Shown: positions 34,490 through 46,347, counted from the first letter of the stretch. The stretch is 64,000 nucleotides of DNA from Sipunculus nudus (GCA_026874595.1 CM049317.1:58320618-58384617), one strand, 5' to 3'. Translations and numbers: made by a program. Notes: generated by a model from the letters alone, not told the origin.

Positions 34490-34970
34490 ATTACAAACAC
34501 CACTTATTAAAGTGAAAAATATACATTGAAATACATTGAAAATATAAAATGGTTTTATTAATGTCACCAATATAAAAATAATATGATAAATATATATATA
34601 TATTCCGTAATATGTATATACATACATACATACATATATATAAATCATGTATGTGATTTAAAAAATGCGTCATTCGGTTAAATTAAAGTATAAAGCTATT
34701 CAAGTGAATCCGATAAATATGCATAAACTGATGAAAACGAAAATTAACTATAAGCAAGATATGAGAGCAAAGAAAATAGGACAGGGTATAAGTGATTCAT
34801 GCGAATGACGCACATGAGAGTATATTTAATTGTAATATTCATGTGGATTATCCATTTCAAAATGCTATGGTTACAGGAAATCTGGTTATTTGAAACACGG
34901 TTTATCGAAACATAAATAATATATTAGAACTCCTCTAATGGATAAACTGCTATAATAAAAGCTAAAACCT
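34490..34970. other. AT-rich sequence, no gene seen
   Basis: Contains a short TA/TACA tract near 34590-34640. Nothing else recognised. Confidence 0.5.
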
Positions 34971-34971
34971 G

Positions 34972-34972
<1 letters not shown>

Positions 34973-35028
<56 letters not shown>
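34973..35028. repeat. (TA)n microsatellite
   Basis: About 25 TA units. Confidence 0.95.
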
Positions 35029-35030
<2 letters not shown>

Positions 35031-35387
35031 TGGCCAAATATCGAAAATGATAGAACACACACACAAACAAATTAAAATATTATCCCTGCCACATGTATAT
35101 GCTACCAGAGACAACAACACAGTAACATATACCCGAGTGGTATTTTATTTAATAGTACTATTAATGGATTAGGACTAGATTTCCAGCATTATCAAAGGGG
35201 ATTTTGCATTAAGAGAATATAATGACCCTAGCCCATCAGTACTCTCGCCGGGACTATTTATTCAACTCTTATAATATGATTATAAATAAAATATATATCT
35301 ATAGGTACATGATATATGTTATATCATTAAAACAAAATACATGTCCCCGATATATGTATAGATATATTATAAAGCAATCATACATGT

Positions 35388-35443
<56 letters not shown>

Positions 35444-36039
35444 AATGGCTCACTGAATAAAAAAATTATACAAAGTCTAACTTAGATATACTTCACATAT
35501 TAGTCAAGCATTTAAGGTAAAATAGAAAGTCTCCACGAAGAGTACGCAAGATACTGGAAATTCGTTATCGATTCTGTAATTATTTTTTTAATAACCTTAA
35601 ATTTTAAAATACACTAGTATATTTAAAGAGCATCGAAACAATTAATTAATCAAAACATGTACCATTAGAACACCGTGCTATAGGTTTAACATATTTACTT
35701 TATGGGGTTTATTTTAAATTTAAAGCACCTTTTGAAAGGATTTTATTGAGGGGAATTTTGCCAGAGATGCTGCATTAATTAATCTTTAAAATTAATATAG
35801 TTCGAATTATTATGGTTATACTGAAGATTGCATCATATTGATATCTCCGTGAATTCATAATTCATTCAGTATATAATATAATTATGAGTGCATGAAGAAA
35901 CTGATATGATATGTCCAATGTAATCATAATACACCAGTATGCTTTTAATATATTGTTTAAAAAAATCAAACAATTAATGTTGTTAAATATTACTTCAGTT
36001 ATGAGAAACATGCATATTTATACATGGTAATTAATACTC
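35029..36039. other. AT-rich sequence with a second TA array (35393-35440)
   Basis: The TA array is about 23 units. No gene or other repeat recognised. Confidence 0.55.
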
Positions 36040-36040
36040 T

Positions 36041-36121
36041 CACTCTCTCTTTCCCTCTCTACATATATATATATATATATATATACATATATTTATATAT
36101 ATATAATATATATATATATTA
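36041..36121. repeat. (CT)n / (TA)n compound repeat
   Basis: Short CT tract followed by imperfect TA arrays. Confidence 0.9.
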
Positions 36122-37050
36122 TATTGGACAAACCCATCGATCCATACTGAGGTTTACATTGAACAAAAAGTATATATTATATCATGTATTATGTCGTATT
36201 TTATAATAAAAGAGACAATAAGATAACAAAATGATGATGTAAAACCTATGAATTTATGATAACTGACTAAACGGCTGAAGTGGCTAAAGAATCATACCTT
36301 TATAGAGTGATTCAGAGTGCAGCTAAACTAAATTATGCGTTCGTAATGTTTACATGTGATTCTATAAATATGCATCTCTAATCCCTCTTATGTCCAACTA
36401 GAATATTATTATCCTACATGCGGGTCTGTTGACATGCATTTTTTATAGGTCAAGCTCCCTATATACTATCCGATCAGCTGCTGTCCACATATGGAGCATA
36501 TGGACACATGTTTCCTTAATATGACTATAAAAAGTATTCACCACAGATCAAACGTTTCAAGTAGTCTTATTTATTTATTTATAAAATGCTCTTATCAGAT
36601 GAAAGAGCAGCGAGTCAAATTTCAATTGTAATACTAAAATAACATTTTGCCAATTTTTCCATCCCCACTGTTGACCATTATATCCCCCCAAGAATTTTGT
36701 ATATTATGTCAAAGATCTTGTACAGTTTATGAAACAAACTATAACTTTTGTTATTGTCAAATATATAGTATTGTTACCCTTAAACTATTATCTCAGGAGG
36801 TAACGGAATGCATCATTGAAAATCGGATTTAAAACATTTTGATTGTTTGATCTGCATGGAGCATCAATGAATATATTTACGTAAAACTGCTCTAACTATC
36901 TGCAAAGAATAACTCATTTATTTATAAGATAAATAATTTAGACATGGCTACAGGCATCGATTATGATTGTAAAACCAATTCCAACCACGGTAATTTGGCC
37001 TATATAAATTTACCTCAATTTCAGCGATTTTAAAAATCCCCGTATTCGTT
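36122..37050. other. AT-rich sequence, no gene seen
   Basis: A somewhat more complex patch lies at 36300-36560. The 61-codon frame at 36647-36832 has no recognised domain. Confidence 0.45.
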
Positions 37051-37094
37051 TTATCATATGTGATATATCACATATAAGGCGTACCATTTAACAG

Positions 37095-37154
37095 ATGTCA
37101 GAATATGTAAATTTTTAAAGTTATGTCAGAATATGTAAATTTTTAAAGTTATGT
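37095..37154 (+). repeat. exact 28-bp tandem duplication
   Basis: The unit ATGTCAGAATATGTAAATTT plus TTAAAGTT occurs twice in tandem (from 37095 and 37123) without mismatch, followed by four more bases of a third copy. The lack of divergence indicates a recent event. Confidence 0.95.
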
Positions 37155-39465
37155 TATACCCCAACCCACCTTATATTTGCGATCTTTCGTTCTCGCTTTG
37201 TTAAGTATCAACTAAAATTAAACCTTTATCTCCTGAAGTAGTATTGTGATTTTCTTTTAACTTAAATATATATATGTAAGAAATATGTTAAATATGCAAG
37301 TTGTTTTTTTTTTCAAAAGCTGCAGAACGTGACGTCATTTTAAAGGGGACATATACCTGTCTTTCCCTGTGATGCAAGAGAAGCAAATGTGTGACGTAAC
37401 AAAGATCGGGTGAATGTAATATACGTGCAAATACGTTGTGATGTCATATGTATATACATCGTCAAATAATGTATCTAGATCATCGGCTTAATGAAATTAA
37501 TGTTGGAATAACATACATCTCTATTTCCATATTTATTTATTTATCTAATTTTAGATTTATTGATTTGAATGTCATAGAATCGCAACATTTGTCTGGTTCA
37601 ACTACTGGGATATAAAAAAATCAAATTGGCGCCTTTTACAAAAATTTCCACAAGAACAGGGTGACAGAGGTACTTTAATGGAATTCATCGGTTTTGATTA
37701 TAAACCTATATTATATGACCGCAATAAAACTTTTTCTTATTTATTTTATTCTGCATGCGTTCCAACATCTAAAAAAATGTTGAACGATTACTTTTTACAT
37801 AGCTATGGTCCGTTTCACCACCTGCTGTCCGCCTGTTATATGTAGATGATTTACTAACAGTTCATATTTTTCAATAATTTCCAAGATAACAACATATGGA
37901 AGTGACAACCTAATATGGCATTTAAGAATTTAAAAATAAAGCCCATGTTTATGTTTCATAACTTATAGTCTCTTCACAATGACCTGGCTGATATGATGTG
38001 CCATTGCATGAGTAGCAATCTTTCTTTTAGCTGGTTATATTCTTTAGAGTGTATACATGAATCATCGCATCAGCAGCTGTCAATTGAGGCTGTTTTTGCT
38101 TGTGACCAATGAGCTTGACCACCATAAGTGGGTCTTATATGTTGTAATATGTAGACTAATTTCTCAAATTTTCAAATAATTCTCAAATAATTTTTAAAAA
38201 TAATTTTTCAAATAATTTTAAAATTTCTCATATTTTTAAAGAATTCTGTTTCTTAAATAAGGTGTAAAGTAGTTTTTTTTTCTTGTTGAAAAATAGGTCC
38301 ATTAATCATTTTCTCTACACAATAATGGTTTCCCTTGAAATGTAATTCATATAATTTTTCATAGCAAAAAAACGGTTGACATGAGGGGATAAAACGGACT
38401 ATAGGCGATAAACTTCAAAACTGTTTTATTCTAAAACAAGTACGAGAAAAGTGCGTAATGATTAATACTATTGAATGAAAATAAAATACAACCTCGTTCA
38501 AAATTTCTGCAAACATATGAAAACTAAATAAGAGAATACTCTTAATACTTTTGCGACTTGTATAACCTAAATTTACTCTAAACACAACAACATTAAAAGT
38601 ATTGAGTCACTCTGACCTCACAATGTCATGACATCCATGGCATCCTTATAAAAAACATATGAAAAACGCTATAATGCAATCACAAGACAAACAACCTTAA
38701 TAATTATAATAATAATATATTATAAATATTATTTATATTTCGATTCTCCCTTGTATTAATATTTTTTTCTCGTGTCTTCGCCCTTTTATTTCTTGGCAAC
38801 GTGTAGACTATATACTTGTAAAAGAAAGATCGACTTGTGACCATACGCAGTAAAAATTACTCAAAAGCAATACCCATGGGCTGTGGACTTGTGTATATAT
38901 GTGAGCATTTACAATCTGTGCATCATTTATATAAGTTGTAACTATAGTGGTATACCAATTAATCGATTATATCGAGGATATGTCGTTTATACTAGTATTT
39001 ATTATGGATTAAATTAAATGCATTATTGCATGATCGATCATAAAGAATAATGTATATGCACATCCAAAGAAGTCACACTCTCCCGACGAAATGTTCTTAT
39101 TCTCTCAGACATATAAGAAAGGACGGGTCACAACACGGTGAATAGCATCAAAACTTAACCTTTTAAGATTTTAAGTGTTAAGAACCCCCCTAAGCATTAC
39201 CTTGACCTTTCAGCTGGTGTACAACTTCGACTTAATTCACTCGGTGAATAATGTAGGTATAATTCTAAACAGCATATTTTATGTAATATATATGGTACAT
39301 TAATCAATCGATTAATATTCGATCATCTGTCGTTTTTTATTTTTCAGTCATCGAATATGATTTCACAGCCGATTTCTAACTCTAATTGTAACATAACGCT
39401 CATTCTTTTGTAAGCTTTTGTGAAAAACTATATATAGCGAAACCCGAAAGGGAAGCATGCAATAA
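37155..39465. other. AT-rich sequence, no gene demonstrated
   Basis: An open stretch on the plus strand at 37564-37845 (93 codons without a stop, first Met at about codon 37) is slightly longer than expected, but has no recognisable motif and no good start or splice sites. Nothing else stands out. Confidence 0.4.
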
Positions 39466-39468
39466 AGG

Positions 39469-39497
39469 ATGTATGGTAATCTAAAATTACCATACAT
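39469..39497. repeat. perfect hairpin
   Basis: Arms ATGTATGGTAAT (39469-39480) and ATTACCATACAT (39486-39497) are exact inverted repeats around the five-base loop CTAAA. Confidence 0.9.
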
Positions 39498-39618
39498 ATA
39501 TTGACTTTAATTTATGTATATTGTTAGTGATGGTTTCAATGTGTACTTTTAAAGACGGATTCATTCTGAATCTCAACTATATATACCCTTTACACAACTT
39601 ATGTCTTGATGATAACAT

Positions 39619-39795
39619 ATCACCATGCAATGACGTCTTTTGGTTACCATTAATCTCATTCAACGGAGTGTAAACTTACTACGGGCAAAACACCAACATA
39701 ATATTGTTTCACATCCAAAGATCTTCATGGTGACGTCATGGGTGACGTCATGTGGCCATTTTTAATCTTATTCAATGGAGAGTGTGTATTCCATT
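39619..39795 (+). repeat. diverged direct repeat carrying CRE palindromes
   Basis: Two related segments: CACCATGCAATGACGTC to AACGGAGTGTA (about 39620-39673), and GGGTGACGTCATGTGGCCAT to AATGGAGAGTGT (about 39740-39785). Both run TGACGTC, then CCATT or CATTTTTAATCT, then ATTCAA(C/T)GGAG. The second contains two perfect TGACGTCA sites, at 39731-39738 and 39743-39750. Confidence 0.75.
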
Positions 39796-39821
39796 TGTTG
39801 AAAGCCAATTATTTTTAGATT

Positions 39822-40228
39822 ATTACGGCGGAGGTAAAACCGCCTGCATTTTTATGCCGATTTATATCATTCTTAATCTAAGTATGTATACATCTACAGA
39901 GTTCCATTTCGGTTTGGGACTAAAGGTGGCAGGGTGGTTGCACTCGTTTCCTGTCATTTTCATATTTTTGGTATCACACAGGCCCGGTGTCTACCGCAAC
40001 TGCGGAACCTGCTTGTGGAATCATTCCAAATGTTGGGTCATAACACCGAGGAACCCCCCCCCCCCCCCCCCCAACTCACTTTTGTGTGAGTAATCCACGG
40101 TTGTTTGGCACAACTTTCAGAGTCTGCAGAGCGCTCACCCTGCCGGCTATGAAAAATCTCATCGATCTTCAGCTGAGATTTGAACTAATGACCTCCTGAG
40201 TATAGCGAGATTTACCGCCATTCACGCA
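39822..40228 (-). mobile_element. tRNA-derived SINE, copy 3
   Basis: Degenerate B box (GTTCAAATCTC, minus strand, 40175-40185), body sequence CGAACCGGGAA-like degenerated, and the 3' GGCGGTTTTACCTCCGCC (about 39828-39845), the same hairpin as copy 2. A C19 homopolymer (40054-40072) sits where copy 4 has only CCCCC, showing an expansion inside the element. Confidence 0.8.
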
Positions 40229-40825
40229 TCTTCTGATCTGACCAATCTTAAGATCTTAAGAAATAACTAACCTATTTCTTGATGGGTCAGACCCATTTTT
40301 CGATAATGATCTATCAGCTTTGAGGTTGACTGTCATGTAGGTATATATGTCGTACCATGCACTTGCGAGAATAAAAAAACAGTGCTCATGCTTCCGTCGC
40401 CCCTAGCGAATAAAAGTAGGTGGTTTTTAAGAAGTCATGTAATGAACTTTTCATCACATAACGTAGGTATCTCAGATGCTCCCACCTACAGGTGCAAAAT
40501 TCAGTGTGGAGATTCAGAAAGCGGCAGCTAGACATATCAGATAAAACAAAGAATCAAAATCTGTCCAGAAACAAAGGACAGGAAATATTTTTTGGGTGAT
40601 TTTTTAGAACGTTTTCCATATATTAAAATAATTAATGTATTTAAATTTTTTTTGTTTAGAAGTTTCACGGGGCACATTTATAGCACTATCGGACAAAAGG
40701 AACATACAATTTAAATAAGTCAAGAAATAAAGGTAAAAATTTTTTAGATTTAAAAAAAATTTTGCATAAATTTGCATATGTGAATTTTGAGATTTTATGT
40801 GTAAGTTTCAGACCTTACCTATCAG
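40229..40825. other. AT-rich sequence, no gene seen
   Basis: May include the 5' part of the repeat whose tail lies at 40830-40985, but I cannot set a boundary. Confidence 0.4.
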
Positions 40826-40829
40826 ATTA

Positions 40830-40985
40830 AACAAATCAAATCATTTTCAGTCACGAAATAAAGCAGAAGAAGCATTTTGAAAATTGTGGACGGACGCCGG
40901 ACGGATGCCTTGACGCCGCATATATGTAGCCATGGCATAATCTTATCCAGCCTGAGGCCATGCAGATCAGCTAAAAATTAAATAA
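40830..40985 (+). repeat. dispersed repeat tail (GACGGACGCCGGACG type)
   Basis: GTGGACGGACGCCGGACGGA is followed by GCCATGGCATAATCTTATCC, AGCCTGAGGCCAT and AGCTAAAAATT. From general knowledge this order (GGACGGACGCCGGACG, CCATGGCATAAGCTC, a GGCC hairpin, AGCTAAA) is a common dispersed repeat in bivalve and other marine invertebrate genomes. I cannot assign its class from memory. Confidence 0.5.
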
Positions 40986-41044
40986 CGTTCGGCTGTGATC
41001 CTCCATATCATACCGATTCTACATAACTCTACCCCATGCAGTTC

Positions 41045-41215
41045 TACACTCTTTAAGAAAAAAGGGTTCATGAGGGTTCTTTGAAGAACCTCAGAGTTGA
41101 GTAAAGAACTCTTGTGTGTTTTGAGGCACAACAGGGTTCTTTGGGATAAAGGAGGTTCTTTAGGATGAATAAATGTTCTTTATAGTATGAATGAGGGTTC
41201 TTTGGGACCATGTCA
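41045..41215. repeat. GGGTTCTTT repeat element
   Basis: ACACTCTTTAAGAAAAAAGG is followed by repeated GGGTTCTTTG and AAGAACC blocks. Related to 11690-11810. Confidence 0.65.
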
Positions 41216-41515
41216 AGATTTCCAGCTGCCCTAAAGGCGAATGTTCACCGCTTCAGGAAGGGTCATCTAAAGTTATACAATAGGAAGTAAATAAGATAAG
41301 CGCCTCGTATTAAAATAAATCATAAATTTTGTAGATTTTTTTTCCTCAACATATAAACCGACTTTGTCCGAGCTTAGTATCTGGTTGTGTACATTTAAAA
41401 TATTCAACTCACCGCTTTCTATAGTGTATAAAGTTATAGGCCTAAGTAGGGGTTCGTTTCAATTTTTTCATACGCTGAAGCACGGGAGGACAGGCCTATA
41501 TATATTAATACATAG
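41216..41515. other. unique sequence, no gene seen
   Basis: No recognisable gene or repeat. Confidence 0.5.

Positions 41516-41516
<1 letters not shown>

Positions 41517-41585
<69 letters not shown>
41517..41585. repeat. (TA)n microsatellite
   Basis: About 33 uninterrupted TA units. Confidence 0.95.
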
Positions 41586-41587
<2 letters not shown>

Positions 41588-42205
41588 CCCCACCCATGTA
41601 ATTATAAGTGCCGTTTAGATAGTTGTATTCCAAAAATGATTCCTACCATGAATTTGTTGATTTAGTCCTCCTTTAACTTTTCATAATTTCTTTATAGGGA
41701 TTGGGCTATCAGGGCTATTCTGAAAAGTTAAATGGGGTCATTTGTGACCCGAGGAAAGATATGCGTACCCTTTAACATTATATAGACTCTGTTTTTGCTC
41801 TAATTTTCCATGTATTATCCACATATTGGAAAGTTTTCTACTGAACCATGACTAACAGACCTTTGCTTAGCAAATTTCGATGCCTTAGAAGATATTGGGT
41901 CATTATCATGCAGGAATCCACCGAGCAAACCCAATTAATACGATGTGACAACGTCCAGTCAGTGTTTTCAATGTTTGTTACACCAGCGATAGTATAGACT
42001 TGATTCAGTTGATTGCACTAGAAACTTATATAAAAATCAGGCAAAGTTTAGGGACTTGAATGACAATCACCATAAGAACCCAATACAGGCGTAGAAATCA
42101 CAGCAATCATTTATAAGATTATAAGTGTTGCATGGTTCTTGTTCATAGATATTTTGGTGGTTATATAATACTAGTAAACTGTAATAATTAATCCGATCGT
42201 ATTTT
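41586..42205. other. unique sequence, no gene seen
   Basis: Moderately complex sequence with no recognisable gene. Confidence 0.45.
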
Positions 42206-42209
42206 AAGT

Positions 42210-42512
42210 CCTTTAAGTCCTGGCAGTTCTTGACTGCGTGACAGGGGGTTACATACAATAATCATGGTGTCAACCAGGCTCGAAGTGAACCATTCCTGCT
42301 GGTCCTGAGTGTGTCATCACCATTGCTTGGTCTTAAACCGAGGAACCCCCGAAAGGCGCACTCGACTGTGAGTGAAAGATGATTGTTGGTCACAGTCTTC
42401 CCATGCATTAAGCCTGCATGCAAAGGGCTCACCCTGGGTGGGGGGCAACCGTAAAAAATCTAAAGACTTCGGTCTTAGATTTGAACCCATGATGCTCCAT
42501 CGTGCTTAACGG
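42210..42512 (-). mobile_element. tRNA-derived SINE, copy 4
   Basis: Degenerate B box (GTTCAAATCTA, minus strand, 42475-42485) and body blocks shared with copy 2 (CCCACCCAGGGTGAGCCCTT, GAGTGCGCCTTTCGGGGG, GACCAAGCAATGGTGATGAC). The 3' GGCGGTTACCTCC hairpin is missing or decayed. A TA array begins right at the head end (42519). Confidence 0.8.
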
Positions 42513-42513
42513 T

Positions 42514-42518
<5 letters not shown>

Positions 42519-42579
<61 letters not shown>
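42519..42579. repeat. (TA)n microsatellite
   Basis: About 30 TA units abutting the SINE head. Confidence 0.95.
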
Positions 42580-42581
<2 letters not shown>

Positions 42582-42909
42582 GTAGAAAGTAGTTTAAGAG
42601 TGGACATTTTAAAACTTTTAATACTTTTATATACAATTTACCTTGTAAACATTGACTGTATTGTTTTATTCTGAAACATTTTGTCTGTTTTTTTTCGGGG
42701 ATATAATATGCAGTTAAATATAATATATTAACTATTATTAATATCAGTATCTGAACATCATTAGATGGGCGTCCGCCATTCCAAAACCTGCTTTCCAAAC
42801 ATTATAGAGATCGGTAAACAGGTTTGATTCATCTTATAAAGTCGGTTCTTTGTGTGAACCCATCTTAAGATGAGCTTAAACGGAAGATGCATGGTGCAAC
42901 ATATATACA

Positions 42910-43134
42910 CTATAGCAGGTCCATGCGACATCGGCCGGATTTTGTTCGGATACCAGGGGCTAAGTTCACCATGTATATTGGAGTAGGATCTGCATGATAA
43001 ATGGCGTTGCGATAGACCCTTCTCAAAAATTCCCAAACAATGTCAAATTCCTCACTTTTTATAGGGAAGTATGACCAATGACCATTAGGACACAATTGGC
43101 ATCGTTGTGACAATTCAGGACCAAAATCGGGCAT
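42910..43134 (-). CDS. unrecognised open frame, possible exon
   Basis: Seventy-four codons on the minus strand starting at an ATG preceded by CCTCAGAA, which contains a possible 3' splice site (CAG). The protein has a CxxC (QLCPNGHW preceded by RCQ), an amphipathic stretch (EEFDIVWEFLRRVYR) and a basic end (RTKSGRCR). Composition is balanced rather than AT-biased. I do not recognise the family. A second minus-strand frame (42761-43036) overlaps it in another register and at most one can be real. It could be an exon, a transposon relic or chance. Confidence 0.25.
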   Translation of the reverse strand: MPDFGPELSQRCQLCPNGHWSYFPIKSEEFDIVWEFLRRVYRNAIYHADPTPIYMVNLAPGIRTKSGRCRMDLL

Positions 43135-43139
43135 TTCTG

Positions 43140-44395
43140 AGGTGTTACCATAGAGGGATTGCGCGACAACAATAAAGAACCAACGTCAGTTTTTTAATAC
43201 CACTATAATATAATATATCAAGCGGAAATACTGACACTGAAATACCGAGTCTTCACGGTTATGTATTATGTGTGTGTTATGTGTTAAGGTTTCTATATGA
43301 TGCATTGCCTAGTAGAGCAAACATTGGGATTACAAAAAAATAACCCTGCATGCTCTCTAGGTTACTTGATTTATAGGTTTGGGAAGGATTTTCATGAAAT
43401 GCTGTGAAGTCACGTTCATTGAATGTCCTAGAGACAATCCATCAAATTTATGTGCTAATCCAGGACTACCTATGATTATTTATTAAAACGTTGATGTATT
43501 TTTTGAGATAGGACACTTTCTTCACCTGGCCCATTCCTGTTCACAGGTGTTATGGCCCGGTCTTCTTCCACAGCCGACCCAGCTAAAAACAGCCAATTAC
43601 CAGTCAATAATCGATAATCGAACCAGGATGCAGTAATCGATTACTTTCAATTATTGCCCTTTATTCCTATATCTTTTTATCTCCAGCTATGAGATGTTGT
43701 AAGCAACATTATTTGAAAAAGAAAGTAATCTATAGTAGCCTACTTTAGACATTAGGACAGTAATATATGAGAAACTGTGATATCACATGATCTGCATAAA
43801 TGTTTATAGCGTCATGATAAAGTTCACCTATACATCAACATCATCTGGGAGGTCTCCAACAGAATATTATCATGAATGCCTACAATTTTGTGTTTTGAAT
43901 CGAATCGAAAGGCTATAGCCGAAATTCCAATTGAATCGAAGACCCCTTTGTATAATAAACCGACCTATAATACTATAGTTTGCTTTTTATACAGAGTCTT
44001 TATACAGGCTCCTCTTTTTGGACCGTGAATCGAATTACTCTGTCCGCCTGGCCGGACTAGACCCTCTTCTGAATCCTTTAATTAAAAAAAAAAAACATTT
44101 ACAGCAATTCGTAAATAAAAACCATTTTATGAATGCTGTACTAGATACTGCTAAAAATGAATCGCTTTGCATCGGTCCTTCTGTTCAGGACAAAAAAAAG
44201 GCACAGAGAAAGGTGGAGCATCCTACAATAGTCTGAGCGATTTAGCTTGGTCCAAAAAAGCGATATTCCAGTCTTAACTTTCCTGATATACATTCCTTTG
44301 CCACCAAATTCTCTACGCGGAAATATTCTCGCCTGGACGGATCCCTGCGCCCACATCAAACACTGCCAGGGTTATTTTTCTCTCAGTTTCTCGAA
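43140..44395. other. unique sequence, no gene demonstrated
   Basis: Frames at 44018-44236 (plus) and 44141-44359 (minus) overlap each other and have no recognisable domains. An A10 run lies at about 44085. Confidence 0.4.
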
Positions 44396-44404
44396 ACCGC
44401 CCGT

Positions 44405-44480
44405 GGGGGGGGGGGGGGGCACCATTTTGCATACACACTAAAACCTGGATGTCATAGGTCGCATGTCGAAATCATGGATA
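44405..44480 (+). repeat. G-run and pogo-like element end
   Basis: A G15 run (about 44405-44419) is followed by TA and CACACTAAAACCTGGATG (44434 onward), then ATGTCGAAATCATGG, which resembles pogo-like termini. No right end found. Confidence 0.35.
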
Positions 44481-45060
44481 TTTTCGAATATGTCTATAAA
44501 TTATTTGGTTAATAATAGGTTTTATGAAATGTACAACATATATTAAAAAAAGTCTGCTATCGCTTAATTACTGCAGTTAAATAAGTGCGAGTTTCTGGCC
44601 TAGATACATAATCAAATTATAGTAGTATATAATATATATAGATATAATTTATATATAACTGATTCAAACGATATTTTATATTTACATCCATGCACGTTAC
44701 CTGCATGTATTCTACTGGTTCATAGGTCAATTGGGATCGATTGTCCACCCTTATTGCATAGTTGATTGGCCTGACGCGTATTATTTTTTTTCTACGTTTC
44801 CTTTTTCACATTAATGCACCATGCATGTATTATCTGCATTACGAGTATTAAGCTGAAGGAAGCTCTCTGAAGTGTTCTATCTGGAATATTAAAGTCATGA
44901 ATTGATACGCAGGACTTTTGAAAGAGAGATAATAACATGTATGGGATAAACTATAAATATCAATTCGTAGTGGAGTAAATATCTATGATATACCTTACCG
45001 TGAGATTATCTATTCATGGTATGAACATATATATAGACGAAAATTCAGTTTCATATCTGT
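44481..45060. other. AT-rich sequence, no gene seen
   Basis: No recognisable gene or repeat family. Confidence 0.5.
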
Positions 45061-45067
45061 GTGTTGG

Positions 45068-45135
45068 TGTGTGTGTATGAGAGAGAGAGAGATAGACAGA
45101 GAGACAGAAACACAGACAGAGATATAGACAGACAA
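45068..45135. repeat. GT and GA/GACA microsatellite
   Basis: GTGTGTGT then GAGAGA and GACAGAGA-type units. The minus-strand ORF at 45014-45241 is a translation of it. Confidence 0.9.
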
Positions 45136-45239
45136 CAAGAGATAGCAGGTATAAGCGAGAGCAATAGCGAGTCAGAAATACACACGATGTTTCACATGTG
45201 GAAGAAATATCTATGATAAGACTCCAACAATAATCATAC

Positions 45240-45760
45240 ATATTTCTTCAAAATGATGATAAAGTGCTGAATATAGCAGAGCGTGCATGCGGTCCCAGAC
45301 CTACATGTGTTCCATGGCTGAACACTCTGTATTCCAACTTTAAACACTGAAGGAAGCCTGGTCAAGATAAGAGCCGCATTATGTGACGGTCAAAAGGACG
45401 CTATTCCTTTGTGGCGGCATATATATATCTCGGGTCAATTTATTTTACTACCGGTAAGTGCGTTTTGATGGCGTATGTTCACTTCTGACTGTATCCTTAT
45501 CTACCTTGGGTACTCATGTATACGCCCGTGTGTATACACATTAGCTAATGCACGTCTAGGCCGGTCATAAAATAACAAACAGGAATACTAAGTGAGTAAT
45601 TGAGTTGATAAGGCTTGAGGGGAGGTCCTGGTCTCGAGTAATGTACGCCGTGGTATTCATGAGAACGTAAATTTGCAATGTCCTATAAGGCGCATACACA
45701 CACACACACATACAATTGCACGAATTTTCTAATGCAGGTTAATCCATAAGTAATTAATAA
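45240..45760. other. unique GC-balanced sequence, no gene demonstrated
   Basis: Complex sequence with an isolated consensus-like 5' splice site (CTACCG then GTAAGTGCG, about 45450-45464), preceded by a TATATATAT at about 45420 but no ATG between them. A CA tract lies near 45697-45711. Confidence 0.35.
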
Positions 45761-45904
45761 TGACGAGCAACAATCAATCTACATTTTTTCTGAAACAAAC
45801 CACTGCTATACAGTCATTCAGAGTCTTCTTACCTGATGAGTGCAACAACATGTTGCACGAAACTATACGTATTAAAAATGTCTCACAAAAGTTGCATATA
45901 TTTG

Positions 45905-45906
<2 letters not shown>

Positions 45907-45957
<51 letters not shown>
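45907..45957. repeat. (TA)n microsatellite
   Basis: About 25 TA units. Confidence 0.95.
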
Positions 45958-45959
<2 letters not shown>

Positions 45960-46262
45960 TATAAGTAAAGAACATTAAGGGTGCACTGACTATTCTACGT
46001 ATACTTGGCACCTTTTATATACTTTCAGTATTTCCTCAGGAATATTTTCCAGGTAAATTTACAAATGAACCTGCATTTTTCTGCAGAACAATTTTGGTTC
46101 AATATTATGTACTCTTAATTTGTTTCAACATTCTAATTTGAACCTTATGTTAGTTATCATTTTGTTCCGACAAAGTTGAAACAATTTTTTTGTCAGCTGA
46201 CTTTTCTGTGATCTCATTTTAATATATTTATTCTTTACAATTGATAAAATACCAGGTTATTA

Positions 46263-46284
46263 ATTATTATTATTATTATTGTTG

Positions 46285-46346
<62 letters not shown>

Positions 46347-46347
46347 T
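46263..46347. repeat. (ATT)n trinucleotide microsatellite
   Basis: About 28 ATT units with a short GTT interruption. It encodes poly-asparagine on the minus strand (46260-46532), an artefact. Confidence 0.95.

Noticed and set aside
37829-37860. YVDDLL reverse-transcriptase-like motif in one plus-strand register
   Set aside because: It is followed within a few codons by stops, and the surrounding residues in all three registers show no other polymerase motif. Probably chance.
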